Source: Rhodococcus xishaensis (GTDB lineage Bacteria; Actinomycetota; Actinomycetes; Mycobacteriales; Mycobacteriaceae). Taken from it: a stretch of 64,000 bases of DNA. The stretch covers positions 434,001 through 498,000 of the forward strand of contig NZ_RKLO01000003.1 in assembly GCF_004011825.1 (NCBI RefSeq). The letters are read 5' to 3'. Below are positions 46,311 through 54,074 of the stretch, piece after piece. The translations under genes were made by a program, and so were the position numbers. The notes below the pieces were generated by a model. That model was given only the letters and a program-made list of their open reading frames with translations. It was not told the DNA's origin and did not search any database. Position 1 is the first letter of the stretch, and every line of letters starts with the position of its first letter.

Positions 46311-46311
46311 T

Positions 46312-46433
46312 CACCGAGGCGACGCCTCGACGGAAGCCACCGAGGCGGCGCCTCGCCTTTGGTCACCGAGGCGGCGCCTCGCCTTTGGTCACCGAGGCGG
46401 CGCCTCGCTCTGAATCACCGCGGCGGCGCACCG
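46312..46433. repeat. 26-bp tandem repeat, each unit a hairpin (4 copies plus a degenerate fifth)
   Basis: CACCGAGGCGGCGCCTCG recurs at 46312 (one change), 46338, 46364 and 46390, exactly 26 bases apart with CCTTTGGT-type spacers; a fifth, degenerate copy at 46416 overlaps the stop codon of the RodA-PBP gene. Each unit contains CGAGGC-GGC-GCCTCG, a stem. It lies between convergent mreB and the fusion gene, so it probably acts as a multi-hairpin terminator. Confidence 0.85.
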
Positions 46434-49270
46434 ACCGGACGTTCCGCGAGGTAGCGCTCGAGGATCGACATGGCCACGGGGCCGGACGTCGCCGATCCGA
46501 AGCCCCCGCCACGGACCATTACCGTGACGACGATTTCGGGAGACTCGAAGGGCACCACCGCGGAGAACCAGGCGTCGAGACCATCGCCCGGCGCGGACGG
46601 ATCCTCCGCCGTTCCGGTCTTGGAGCCGGCCGTCACCGGCAGACTGGCGAGCTGCCCGCCCGTACCGGCAGCGGCCGAAGCCCGCATCCCGGCGCGGACC
46701 GGATCGAGCCGATCGGCGAAGGGAAGCGGATTAGGCTCCGCCGTCGGAATCGGCGCGCCCTCCCCGGTTCCGTAGGCGGCGGCGAGTTGCGGAGTGACCA
46801 TCGCCCCGGTGGCGATACCGGACGTCCACCCTGCCACTTGCAGCGGGGTCGCCGTCACTGTGCCCTGCCCGATGCCCATCAGCACCGTCGAGCCCGGATA
46901 CCAGGTGGCCCCGATGTCCCCCACCGTCTCCGGGGTCCCTAGGAAACCCGCAGACTCACCCGGCAGATCGATCCCCGAGCGCCGGCCCACACCTAGCTCG
47001 TTGGCGACCGAAGCGATCTGCTCGGGACCGAGCATTAGGGCGAGCTTGTAGAAGTACACGTTGTCCGACCATTGGATCGCCCGCAACAGGTTGTTCGGAC
47101 CCATCGGCTGCCAGTTCGCGAACGTGTGCCCTCCGTAGGTGAAAGCGCCACCGGTCGGTATCGCCAGGTCAGGATCCAGTACCTGATCCTCCGCGTTCGC
47201 CGAGGCGACAACGATCTTGAAGGTCGAGCCGGGTGGCGCGGCGGTCTGGAAGGCGTTGTTGAGCATGCGGCTGGGCCCGGGGCCCTCTGTTTGGGCTGCC
47301 AGCGCGACGGCGTCGACGGGAGGACCGTAGACGTTGTTGTCGTACCCGGGGACGCTGGCGAGCGCCAGCACCGCGCCGGTGCGCGCGTCCATCACGAGCG
47401 CCGCGCCCAGGTCGCCCCCGCTGCCGCGGACCGCCTGGGCCAGTCTCTCCGTCGCGAGGTTGTGCAATCCGATGTCCAGGTGCAGCCGCAGGTCGTGGCC
47501 CGGCACCGGATCCACGCGCTCTCCCGGACCGACCGGACGTCCGTTCGGGTCTACGTACACACACTGCTTGCCATCGGTACCGCGCAGCAGCGCGTCGTAT
47601 TGCTTCTCGAGCCCGGCACTCCCGACCCGCGACCCGAGTGCGAGCTCCGGCCAGCGTTCCATGTCGTCCGGATCGCCGATGCTGACGTATCCGAGGACGG
47701 ATGCGAGCGCATCCCCGTACGGGTAGTGCCGACGGCCGGAGGGAACGACGAGCACGCCGGGGATCTGTGCATCGATGATCTGCCGAGCCTGATCGGGCGC
47801 GACCCTGCCGACGACGGTCTGCATCTCCCCTACACCGCGTTCACCCAAGGTGTTCGTCAGCTCGTCATTGGAAGTCCCGAGCAACGCGACGAGCGCTCCG
47901 CGCGAACCGGAGTCGTTCTCGTCGAACATTCCGGTGACCACCGAAATGGCGTACTCGGGAACGTTGACCGCCAATGGCACGCCGTTGCGGTCGACGATCT
48001 GACCACGCTCGGCGGGCAGGCGGATGCAGCGATTCATCTGGGAATCGCTCAACGCACGCAACTCCGGGCCGCGATCGCTCTGCAACTGCCAGGCGAACAC
48101 CGACATCGCGACGAGGAGCGCGGTGACCGCGGCAGTACCCGCCGTCATGCCCCGGGGCCGGCGCCGGCGCACGGACGGCTCAACCCACAGTGGCCGAGCG
48201 ACACCGTCCCGGCGCACAGCGAGCACCAGCCCGATCGCCACGAACCCGACGAGTGCGACCGTGCCCCCGTAGCTGAACATCGGGAGCGGCATTCCGGTAT
48301 GGGGCAACAGCGACAGGCTCGCACCGATCGACAGCACTGCGTGGATCCCGAACAGCCCGCCGATGCCCGCGGCCACAAGGGCAGCTTCTTTGGTTCGTGC
48401 CCGTCGTGCGGCGAGCGCGGCGCGCCAGGTGATCACCAAGCTGGCCGCCACGACTGCGATGCCGGCGAACAGCCCCCACCCGTACACGACGCTCGCGAAC
48501 GCGAGGTCGTGCTCCGCTTCGGGGAGGTACTGAGCCCTCAGCTCATACACGGGGTCTCGCGCCAGCCCCCACAGCCCACCGCTGCCTATCGCGATGTCGG
48601 CCTGAAGCGATGCCCAACCCGACCCACTCGGGTCGGCATCGCTGGACACGAACACCTGGATCCGTTCGAGTTGGTACGGGCGGAGGAACAGCGCGGCAAT
48701 GGGGAGTGCGGCGAGTCCCAGCGCGAACAGCGGCAGCAGCGGCAACATCGGCACCCTCGCGAGGACCAGCATCAGCGCCGCTACCGCTGCCAGGACCACG
48801 GCACTCGACAGGTCGGGCTGCAGGGCGACCAGTGCGACTACGCCACCCGCAATCGCCAACGTCGCCGCCAATCGACCGATCGTGTATCCGCCGGCCAGTA
48901 CGGTCGCCGCCACCATGACCAGACCGAGCTTGGTGACTTCGGCCGGCTGAATGGTGAACACACCGAAATCCAGCCAGCGTTGCGCGCCCTTGACCGATAC
49001 CCCGACAAGCGGCACGGCCACCAGCATCGCGACTGACGCCCCGAGGGTCACTAATCCGAATCGTCGCAGGTTGCTCACCCGCATACGCGAGACGAGGAAC
49101 ATCACCCCGATGCCGACGACGGCAAAACCCGCGTGACGGACCGCTTGCGATGTGAGTCCGATAGACACCAAGTTGAGAAGGCCGAAGATCGTGAGAACGA
49201 CCGCCGCCGTGACAATCCAGGGATCGGACTCCCGGTCGTGTCCCTGCACACGACCACCGTCCCCACTCAT
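46415..49270 (-). CDS. Natural RodA/FtsW (SEDS) - class B penicillin-binding protein fusion
   Basis: 951 residues. Residues 1-355 are a SEDS glycosyltransferase: about ten helices, the catalytic-type Asp in QPDLSSA (about 153), EAEHDLAFASVVYGWG (251-266) and PLPMFSYGG (328-336). A further helix at about 375-395 begins a class B PBP: pedestal region with RLPAERGQIVDRNGVPLA, transpeptidase motifs STFK (682-685), SDN (735-737) and KTG (884-886), all intact. Normally these are two proteins acting as a complex. The frame is continuous with no internal stop. Start ATG 49270 overlaps the upstream stop (TGATG). Confidence 0.93.
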   Translation of the reverse strand: MSGDGGRVQGHDRESDPWIVTAAVVLTIFGLLNLVSIGLTSQAVRHAGFAVVGIGVMFLVSRMRVSNLRRFGLVTLGASVAMLVAVPLVGVSVKGAQRWLDFGVFTIQPAEVTKLGLVMVAATVLAGGYTIGRLAATLAIAGGVVALVALQPDLSSAVVLAAVAALMLVLARVPMLPLLPLFALGLAALPIAALFLRPYQLERIQVFVSSDADPSGSGWASLQADIAIGSGGLWGLARDPVYELRAQYLPEAEHDLAFASVVYGWGLFAGIAVVAASLVITWRAALAARRARTKEAALVAAGIGGLFGIHAVLSIGASLSLLPHTGMPLPMFSYGGTVALVGFVAIGLVLAVRRDGVARPLWVEPSVRRRRPRGMTAGTAAVTALLVAMSVFAWQLQSDRGPELRALSDSQMNRCIRLPAERGQIVDRNGVPLAVNVPEYAISVVTGMFDENDSGSRGALVALLGTSNDELTNTLGERGVGEMQTVVGRVAPDQARQIIDAQIPGVLVVPSGRRHYPYGDALASVLGYVSIGDPDDMERWPELALGSRVGSAGLEKQYDALLRGTDGKQCVYVDPNGRPVGPGERVDPVPGHDLRLHLDIGLHNLATERLAQAVRGSGGDLGAALVMDARTGAVLALASVPGYDNNVYGPPVDAVALAAQTEGPGPSRMLNNAFQTAAPPGSTFKIVVASANAEDQVLDPDLAIPTGGAFTYGGHTFANWQPMGPNNLLRAIQWSDNVYFYKLALMLGPEQIASVANELGVGRRSGIDLPGESAGFLGTPETVGDIGATWYPGSTVLMGIGQGTVTATPLQVAGWTSGIATGAMVTPQLAAAYGTGEGAPIPTAEPNPLPFADRLDPVRAGMRASAAAGTGGQLASLPVTAGSKTGTAEDPSAPGDGLDAWFSAVVPFESPEIVVTVMVRGGGFGSATSGPVAMSILERYLAERPVGAPPR

Positions 49271-50487
49271 CAGCAGGTCGCTTTCTCGGCCGGCACGTAC
49301 AAGGGCTCCGAAGCAGCAACTGCCGGGGCACTCGTGACCGCAGCGACAGCCAGGGCGAAGCCGGGCGGCAGGAACGTCTTGCTCAGGCCGTACACCTCGT
49401 CCCGACCCGGTTCGACGCGCATGGTGACGTCACCACCCGCGTGCACTTCACCGGAGCAGCGGTCGTACACGTTCAGCTTCCAGGTGACCGTGTCAACGGT
49501 CGCCGACGGATCGAGACCAACGTCCACTCGTACAGCACACGGCTGTCCGGCGCTACACGATCCGTCAGCGAAACTCGCTGTGACGCTGGTGATCTGGCCC
49601 GCGCTTGCCGGGGCACCAGTCTGGACGACGGCCGGCTCGACGACGCCCGGCGCGGCCATGGCCGGGTCCGCCGGTACGACCGGCGGCGGCGAGACCGGCC
49701 GAAGGGTACTTTCCTCCGAGAGGTCCACCGGATTGACGACGGTGTCCCAGCCCTTTTTGAGCTCTGTCCACGCGCGGGGACCCGTCACTGTCGCCGTGAC
49801 GAGAACGGCGATCGCGACCAGAGTGAACGCAACCTGATTCCGGGACGGCCGTCTCCGACGGCGGTGCCAAGCGCTTCGGACCGGCGGATACCAGCCAGTG
49901 TTCGGCGCGAGCGACCCGGCCGGCACGTTGGTCGGATCCTCCACCGCCCGACTATCCGGAACGGGCCGTTCCATCGTCGCTCTGACGAGTTCGCCGATCT
50001 GGCTCCTCCGCCGGGATTCGTCGTCCGGGTCGAGCTCGGGAGCAATTGCCAAACGAACCCGGCGTACCAGATTTTTCAGATCTGTTGTCTCTGATACCGA
50101 TTCGATTACAAGATCGCCGAACTCCGGTCCTCGACAGTTCGTCGCGATGTCGCGGAGCAGACTCGCGATCGCATCGTTCATTTCGATCGAGGACGAGGCG
50201 TTCCCGACGCCGTCGATCGTGAGCCGTCCACCGTCGGACACCATCACGGCGTCATCCCGAAGGGTGATCTGACTGTGACCCCCGCCGCCTGCCACTTCGA
50301 GCTGGCCGGCCATGTCCGTAACCAGTTGCGCAGCTTGCTCCGGCGTCAGCCTCGTGAAGGCGAGCAGCGTCGGAAGTGGGACGCCGGCAGAGTCACCACC
50401 CGAGTCGTCATCGATCGGTTCAGGCGGTTCCGATCGAGCGGTGGGCTCGCTGGTGCTGGCGTGGACTCCCAAGGCTGCTTCGTTCAT
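49270..50487 (-). CDS. Single-pass membrane protein of unknown function, coupled to RodA-PBP
   Basis: 405 residues. Order: acidic disordered start (1-35), cytoplasmic alpha/beta domain (about 36-175; PLPTLLAFTRLTPEQAAQLV...), Arg-rich stretch, one membrane helix (about 218-235), Pro/Val/Ala-rich stalk, and an outer domain of about 110 residues with four Cys likely forming disulfides (DGSCSAGQPC, YDRCSGE, final KATC). I do not recognise a family. ATG 50487 follows GGGGA. The stop overlaps the fusion-gene start by one base, so it is probably a partner or regulator of wall synthesis. Confidence 0.7.
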   Translation of the reverse strand: MNEAALGVHASTSEPTARSEPPEPIDDDSGGDSAGVPLPTLLAFTRLTPEQAAQLVTDMAGQLEVAGGGGHSQITLRDDAVMVSDGGRLTIDGVGNASSSIEMNDAIASLLRDIATNCRGPEFGDLVIESVSETTDLKNLVRRVRLAIAPELDPDDESRRRSQIGELVRATMERPVPDSRAVEDPTNVPAGSLAPNTGWYPPVRSAWHRRRRRPSRNQVAFTLVAIAVLVTATVTGPRAWTELKKGWDTVVNPVDLSEESTLRPVSPPPVVPADPAMAAPGVVEPAVVQTGAPASAGQITSVTASFADGSCSAGQPCAVRVDVGLDPSATVDTVTWKLNVYDRCSGEVHAGGDVTMRVEPGRDEVYGLSKTFLPPGFALAVAAVTSAPAVAASEPLYVPAEKATC

Positions 50488-50702
50488 CGCGCATCCCCGA
50501 AACGATCGGCCTCCCGCAGGGTGACACCGAACCGGAGCGGGTGGGCGGTGGACTGGGCTGTGCTTGCTCCTGTCGAAATCCGTTGCGTTTGCGCGAATCC
50601 GTCTAACTCCGATCCCGTCCCCGGAGAAGAGGAAACGCGAAGGCGAAAAAGGCTCGGGGACACGACCGGCGAGCAGGGGAGGAACCGGACACATTGCCCC
50701 CC

Positions 50703-50750
50703 AAAGTTCCTCCGAAAGTGCCTCCGAAAGTGTCTCCGAAAGTTCTTCCG
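50703..50750. repeat. 12-bp tandem repeat x4
   Basis: Four adjoining 12-mers of the type AAAGTnCCTCCG (50703, 50715, 50727, 50739) differing at one or two positions. The surrounding 386-base gap (50488-50873) between the membrane-protein gene and the stress-protein terminator holds no supported gene. The repeat lies about 215 bases upstream of the membrane-protein start and may be in its leader or promoter. Confidence 0.7.
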
Positions 50751-50830
50751 CCCCACCCTCGCAGCATTTCCCGTTCTGTCAGACTCGATCGAGAGGTCGA
50801 GATCGAGTCGACACCTGACCGCAACGACGC

Positions 50831-50860
50831 CGGGACCGCGCGGTTAGCCGCGCGGTCCCG
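50831..50860 (-). terminator. Perfect 13-bp hairpin after universal stress gene
   Basis: CGGGACCGCGCGG, loop TTAG, then the exact complement: a 13-base-pair stem with a four-base loop, beginning 14 bases after the stress-protein stop. No T-run, as usual for actinobacterial terminators. Confidence 0.75.
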
Positions 50861-50873
50861 GAAAGTGCCGAAC

Positions 50874-51770
50874 CTAGGTGCCGGAAGGCACGATCAGCAC
50901 CGGGCAATCTGCCGTGTGCAGCATCGCCCGGCTGGTCGAGCCCAACAGCATCCCCCTGAAGCCACCGCGTCCGCGGGTGCCGACGACGATCAACTGGGCC
51001 TGCTCGGCGTATTCGCTGAGAACGCGCACAGGCCGGTCCCGTGCGACGACCCGTTCGACAGTGACATCCGGGTACCGCTCCTTCCATCCGGCGACCCGCT
51101 CGGCCAGCACCACTTCCTCGCCGGTCTGTATCCGGCTCCATTGCGGGTCGTCGGGAGTGGCACCGAGGGACGGCTGCACGCTCACATCGCTCCACACGTT
51201 GACCGCGACGAGAGTTGCGCCCCGAATCGCTGCCTCCTCGAAGGCGGCCGCGACCGCCGGCTTGCACGACTCGGAGCCGTCGACACCCACCACGATCGGG
51301 CCCTCCGTCGGCGGGAGGCCGTCGAGGGTCCGGCCGCGGACCACCGTGACGCGGCACTCGGCGTGCGCAGCGACCGCGGCAGTGACGGAACCGACGACCA
51401 GCCCGGCGATCTCTCCGTGTCCGTGCGATCCGAGAACCACCATCCAGGCCTGCTTCGACAGTTCGATCAGGGTGGGGGCGGGGCGGCCGTCGATTTGTTC
51501 GGTGGTGATGTCGATGGAACCAATGTCCTCGGCGGTCTGCCGAGCGAGCACGTGCGCGCTGTCGAGACGCGAGCGTGCGGTGTCGCGTAGTTCGTCCTGA
51601 AAACTCCGCGCCAGGTACGGCTCGGAGTAGTAGAACGCCGGGATGTGCACGGCGGTGACGATGTGCAGGCGACGCTGGTGAACCGCGGCGGCGCGGGACG
51701 CCCACACCACCGCGTTCGAGGCCGCTTCGGATCCGTCGACGGCAACGACGATCGCTTCGGTTGCGCTCAT
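50874..51770 (-). CDS. Tandem-domain universal stress protein
   Basis: 298 residues with two Usp domains (about 1-145 and 155-298). The second has the ATP-binding pattern GTRGRGGFRGMLLGSTS and VVGVDGSESCKPAV; the first has GSHGHGEIAGLVVGSVT. ATP-binding Usp proteins of this kind belong to the dormancy regulon in mycobacteria. It lies 36 bases downstream of the F420-type oxidoreductase gene on the same strand and is probably cotranscribed with it; a strong hairpin follows. Confidence 0.9.
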   Translation of the reverse strand: MSATEAIVVAVDGSEAASNAVVWASRAAAVHQRRLHIVTAVHIPAFYYSEPYLARSFQDELRDTARSRLDSAHVLARQTAEDIGSIDITTEQIDGRPAPTLIELSKQAWMVVLGSHGHGEIAGLVVGSVTAAVAAHAECRVTVVRGRTLDGLPPTEGPIVVGVDGSESCKPAVAAAFEEAAIRGATLVAVNVWSDVSVQPSLGATPDDPQWSRIQTGEEVVLAERVAGWKERYPDVTVERVVARDRPVRVLSEYAEQAQLIVVGTRGRGGFRGMLLGSTSRAMLHTADCPVLIVPSGT

Positions 51771-51806
51771 GGATTCGGATCCTCCTTCACACGCGCCCGG
51801 TACTCG

Positions 51807-52847
51807 TCAGTCAACGATCGCGCGCAGCTTCTCGACCTGCGCGAGCCGACCGGCCCGGTCTGCCGCCAGCGGGGCCACGGTCAGAGTCGTCACTCCAGCC
51901 GCGTCGAACGCCGCGACGCGCTCCTTGACGAAGCTTTCGGTGCCGATGAGCGACACCGCCCGCACGAGTTCGTCGGGAACCGCCGCAGTCGCCTCCTCTT
52001 TCTTTCCGGCGAGGTAGAGATCCTGGATCTTCTCGGCGTCCTCCTCGTAGCCGTAGCGGCAGGCGAGGTCGTTGTAGAAGTTCTTGCCTTTGGCACCCAT
52101 TCCGCCGATGTACAGCGCGAGATGGGGCTTGACCCACTGCAGCATCGGCTCGACATCGTCACCGATCGCCAGCGCTGGACCGGCGTAGATGTTCAGCTCA
52201 CCGAGGCTCGGATCGCGCTTGGCCTTGCCCGCCGCGAGCGCCTCACCCCACACCGACTCCGCCTTCTCCGGGTAGAAGAAGATCGGCTCCCAGCCCTCGG
52301 CAATCTCGGCGGTGAGCGCGACGTTCTTGGGTCCCAACGACGCGATGACGACCGGGATCCGTTCGCGCACAGGACGATTGATCAGCTTCAGCGGCTTGCC
52401 CAATCCAGTGCCCTGATCGGCGGGCAGCGGGATCTGGTAGTACTTGCCCTGGTACTGGACCTTCTCACGGCGCCACACCTGGCGGCAGATCTCGACCAAT
52501 TCGCGGGTACGGCCGAGAGGGGCGTCGTACTTGACGCCGTGGAACCCCTCTATCACCTGCGGACCCGATGCCCCGATGCCCATCACGAATCGCCCGTCGG
52601 AGACGTAGTCCAGGCCCGCCGCCGTCATCGCCGTCAGGCTCGGGGTGCGGGTGTAGATCTGGAAGATGCCGGAGGCCAGTTGAATCGTCGAGGTCTTCGC
52701 TGCTAGGTAGCCGAGTTGGCTGACCGCATCGAACGTATATGCCTCGGGGACGAAGACGATGTCCAGGCCCGCCCGTTCGAGATCCGCGACTTCATCGACG
52801 ACCTCCGCGAATCCTCCGCTGTAGTTCAAGCCCATTCCGATGCGCAC
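51807..52847 (-). CDS. LLM-class F420-dependent oxidoreductase
   Basis: 346-residue luciferase-like TIM-barrel enzyme: MRIGMGLNYSGGFAEVVDEV at the start, RFVMGIGASGPQVIEGFHG, and VIASLGPKNVALTAEIAEGW, typical of mycobacterial F420-dependent reductases of Rv2161c/Rv3520c type. Uses reduced F420 on an unknown substrate. ATG 52847; a 14-base palindrome lies 27 bases upstream. Probably heads a two-gene transcript with the stress protein. The cofactor is inferred from the family. Confidence 0.85.
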   Translation of the reverse strand: MRIGMGLNYSGGFAEVVDEVADLERAGLDIVFVPEAYTFDAVSQLGYLAAKTSTIQLASGIFQIYTRTPSLTAMTAAGLDYVSDGRFVMGIGASGPQVIEGFHGVKYDAPLGRTRELVEICRQVWRREKVQYQGKYYQIPLPADQGTGLGKPLKLINRPVRERIPVVIASLGPKNVALTAEIAEGWEPIFFYPEKAESVWGEALAAGKAKRDPSLGELNIYAGPALAIGDDVEPMLQWVKPHLALYIGGMGAKGKNFYNDLACRYGYEEDAEKIQDLYLAGKKEEATAAVPDELVRAVSLIGTESFVKERVAAFDAAGVTTLTVAPLAADRAGRLAQVEKLRAIVD

Positions 52848-52873
52848 TGCTACGACCCCATTCCGTGATACAA

Positions 52874-52887
52874 GTAACGGACGTTAC
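52874..52887. promoter_or_regulatory. Palindromic operator candidate upstream of LLM gene
   Basis: GTAACG-GA-CGTTAC, a perfect 6+6 inverted repeat in the 53-base gap between the second stress gene and the oxidoreductase start. It resembles TetR/FadR-type operators. No regulator gene is adjacent, so the binding protein is unknown. Confidence 0.5.
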
Positions 52888-52900
52888 GACACAGTGGACT

Positions 52901-53827
52901 CTACGACCGCTCCGGTCGAACCACCATCACAGGGCAGTGCGCCTTCTGCACCAGGTCGTTGCTCGTCGACCCGAGCAGCAGGCCACGGAACCCGCCCCGA
53001 CCACGGCTGCCGACGACCACGAGCTGCGCCTTCTGCGACCATGCGAGCAGGTGGGTGCGCGGGCCGTCGATGTAGAGCTCGCGCTTGACCTTGACGTCCG
53101 GGTACCGCTCACTCCATCCGGCGAGACGCTCGGAGAGCACCACCTGTTCTGCATCCTCGAAGGCCCTCGGGTCACGGATCGCGCTGCGCCCGCCGGCGAG
53201 GGTGCCGTGAGGGGTGTCGCTCCAGGCGTGGATCGCCACCAGCGGTACACCCCGCTGCGCTGCTTCATCGAAGGCCACCGCGGTAGCGCGCTCACTGGTG
53301 GGGCTGCCGTCGATTCCGACGACGACGGGGCCGTCGCTGGGAACCTCGCCGTTGCGCTGGTGGACCACGACCACCGGGCACACGCCGTGGCTGGCCGCGT
53401 TCACCGCGGTCGAGCCGATGCCACCGGCCGCGCCACTTCCCGACGCGCCGAGTACGAGCGCCCGTGAATCCTCGGACAGCGATACGAGCCAACGCGCACC
53501 GCCGAGGCTGGAGATCTCGGTGGAGATGTCGAGATCGGGCGACACCTCGCGCGCCGCGGCGGCCGCGCGGGCCAGGATCTCCTTGCCCTCGTCCTCCATC
53601 CAGTCGAAGATGCCGGCGACGTCGAGATAGGGCGCTCCGTACGTATAGGCCGAGAAGTTCAGGGCATGGATGATCCGCAGCGACAGATTGCGGTCTGCGC
53701 ACATCCGTGCGGCCCAGACAACCGCCGCCTGCGCGGCGTCCGACCCGTCGACCCCGACCACAACGGCGTTCGCGTCCCGTGCGGCCGACGATTCCTTGAC
53801 CCTGTACTCCATGCCCTCTGAGGTCAT
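52901..53827 (-). CDS. Tandem-domain universal stress protein
   Basis: 308 residues, two Usp domains; each nucleotide-binding region is visible (VVGVDGSDAAQAAVVWAARM near the start, VVGSRGRGGFRGLLLGSTSN near the end). It is related to the downstream stress protein and shares the WKERYPDV/WSERYPDV block. I used the ATG at 53827 with GAGAGG at good spacing; a GTG at 53836 sits on that site. The long upstream region has two DevR-box-like sites, which fits hypoxia or NO induction. Confidence 0.9.
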   Translation of the reverse strand: MTSEGMEYRVKESSAARDANAVVVGVDGSDAAQAAVVWAARMCADRNLSLRIIHALNFSAYTYGAPYLDVAGIFDWMEDEGKEILARAAAAAREVSPDLDISTEISSLGGARWLVSLSEDSRALVLGASGSGAAGGIGSTAVNAASHGVCPVVVVHQRNGEVPSDGPVVVGIDGSPTSERATAVAFDEAAQRGVPLVAIHAWSDTPHGTLAGGRSAIRDPRAFEDAEQVVLSERLAGWSERYPDVKVKRELYIDGPRTHLLAWSQKAQLVVVGSRGRGGFRGLLLGSTSNDLVQKAHCPVMVVRPERS

Positions 53828-53961
53828 CTCGCTCACCCTCTCCCGTGTACCTGAAGCGGTGCGGCAGTCGTGGTCGATCCCTTGATCGAGCCGATCGCAC
53901 TGCCACCCTCGACGTTAGTCACTCGCGCGGGGGTACGCGGGGGTCAGTCAGTCCCGCACTG

Positions 53962-53981
53962 CTCAGGACCAAAGTCCCTGC
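53962..53981. promoter_or_regulatory. DevR (dormancy) box 1
   Basis: Core AGGAC-CAAA-GTCCC matches 12 of 14 positions of the palindromic DevR consensus GGGAC-TWWA-GTCCC. It lies 135 bases upstream of the stress-protein start and about 94 bases upstream of nsrR, in the divergent region 53828-54074. Confidence 0.7.
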
Positions 53982-53983
53982 CG

Positions 53984-54003
53984 TTCAGGCCAAAGGTCGG
54001 GAC
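53984..54003. promoter_or_regulatory. DevR box 2 (weaker)
   Basis: Core AGGCC-AAAG-GTCGG begins exactly 22 bases, two helical turns, after box 1. It matches the consensus halves only partly. Paired primary and secondary sites with such phasing are known at strongly DevR-induced mycobacterial promoters. Confidence 0.45.
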
Positions 54004-54029
54004 CTCCGGGCGGTGGGCGCGAGCCCCGT

Positions 54030-54054
54030 CACATTTAATTGGAATCGCATTTAC
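54030..54054. promoter_or_regulatory. AT-rich NsrR-type operator candidate
   Basis: CACATTTAATTGGAATCGCATTT contains an imperfect inverted arrangement (AAATGCGATT / AATTAAATGT on the other strand), reminiscent of Rrf2/NsrR sites, and stands out in GC-rich DNA. It is 21 bases before the nsrR start, which would allow autoregulation and control of hmp. Confidence 0.45.
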
Positions 54055-54074
54055 CAGTTTTTACCGTCGAGCCC

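Noticed and set aside
46312-46433. Regular repeats suggesting a CRISPR array
   Set aside because: Units are 26 bases end to end with near-constant 8-base spacers, far too short for CRISPR spacers, and there are no cas genes.
50694-51590. Plus-strand frame opening with PPKV repeats
   Set aside because: The repeats come from the 12-bp DNA repeat, and the remainder is antisense to a clear universal stress protein; composition is not protein-like.
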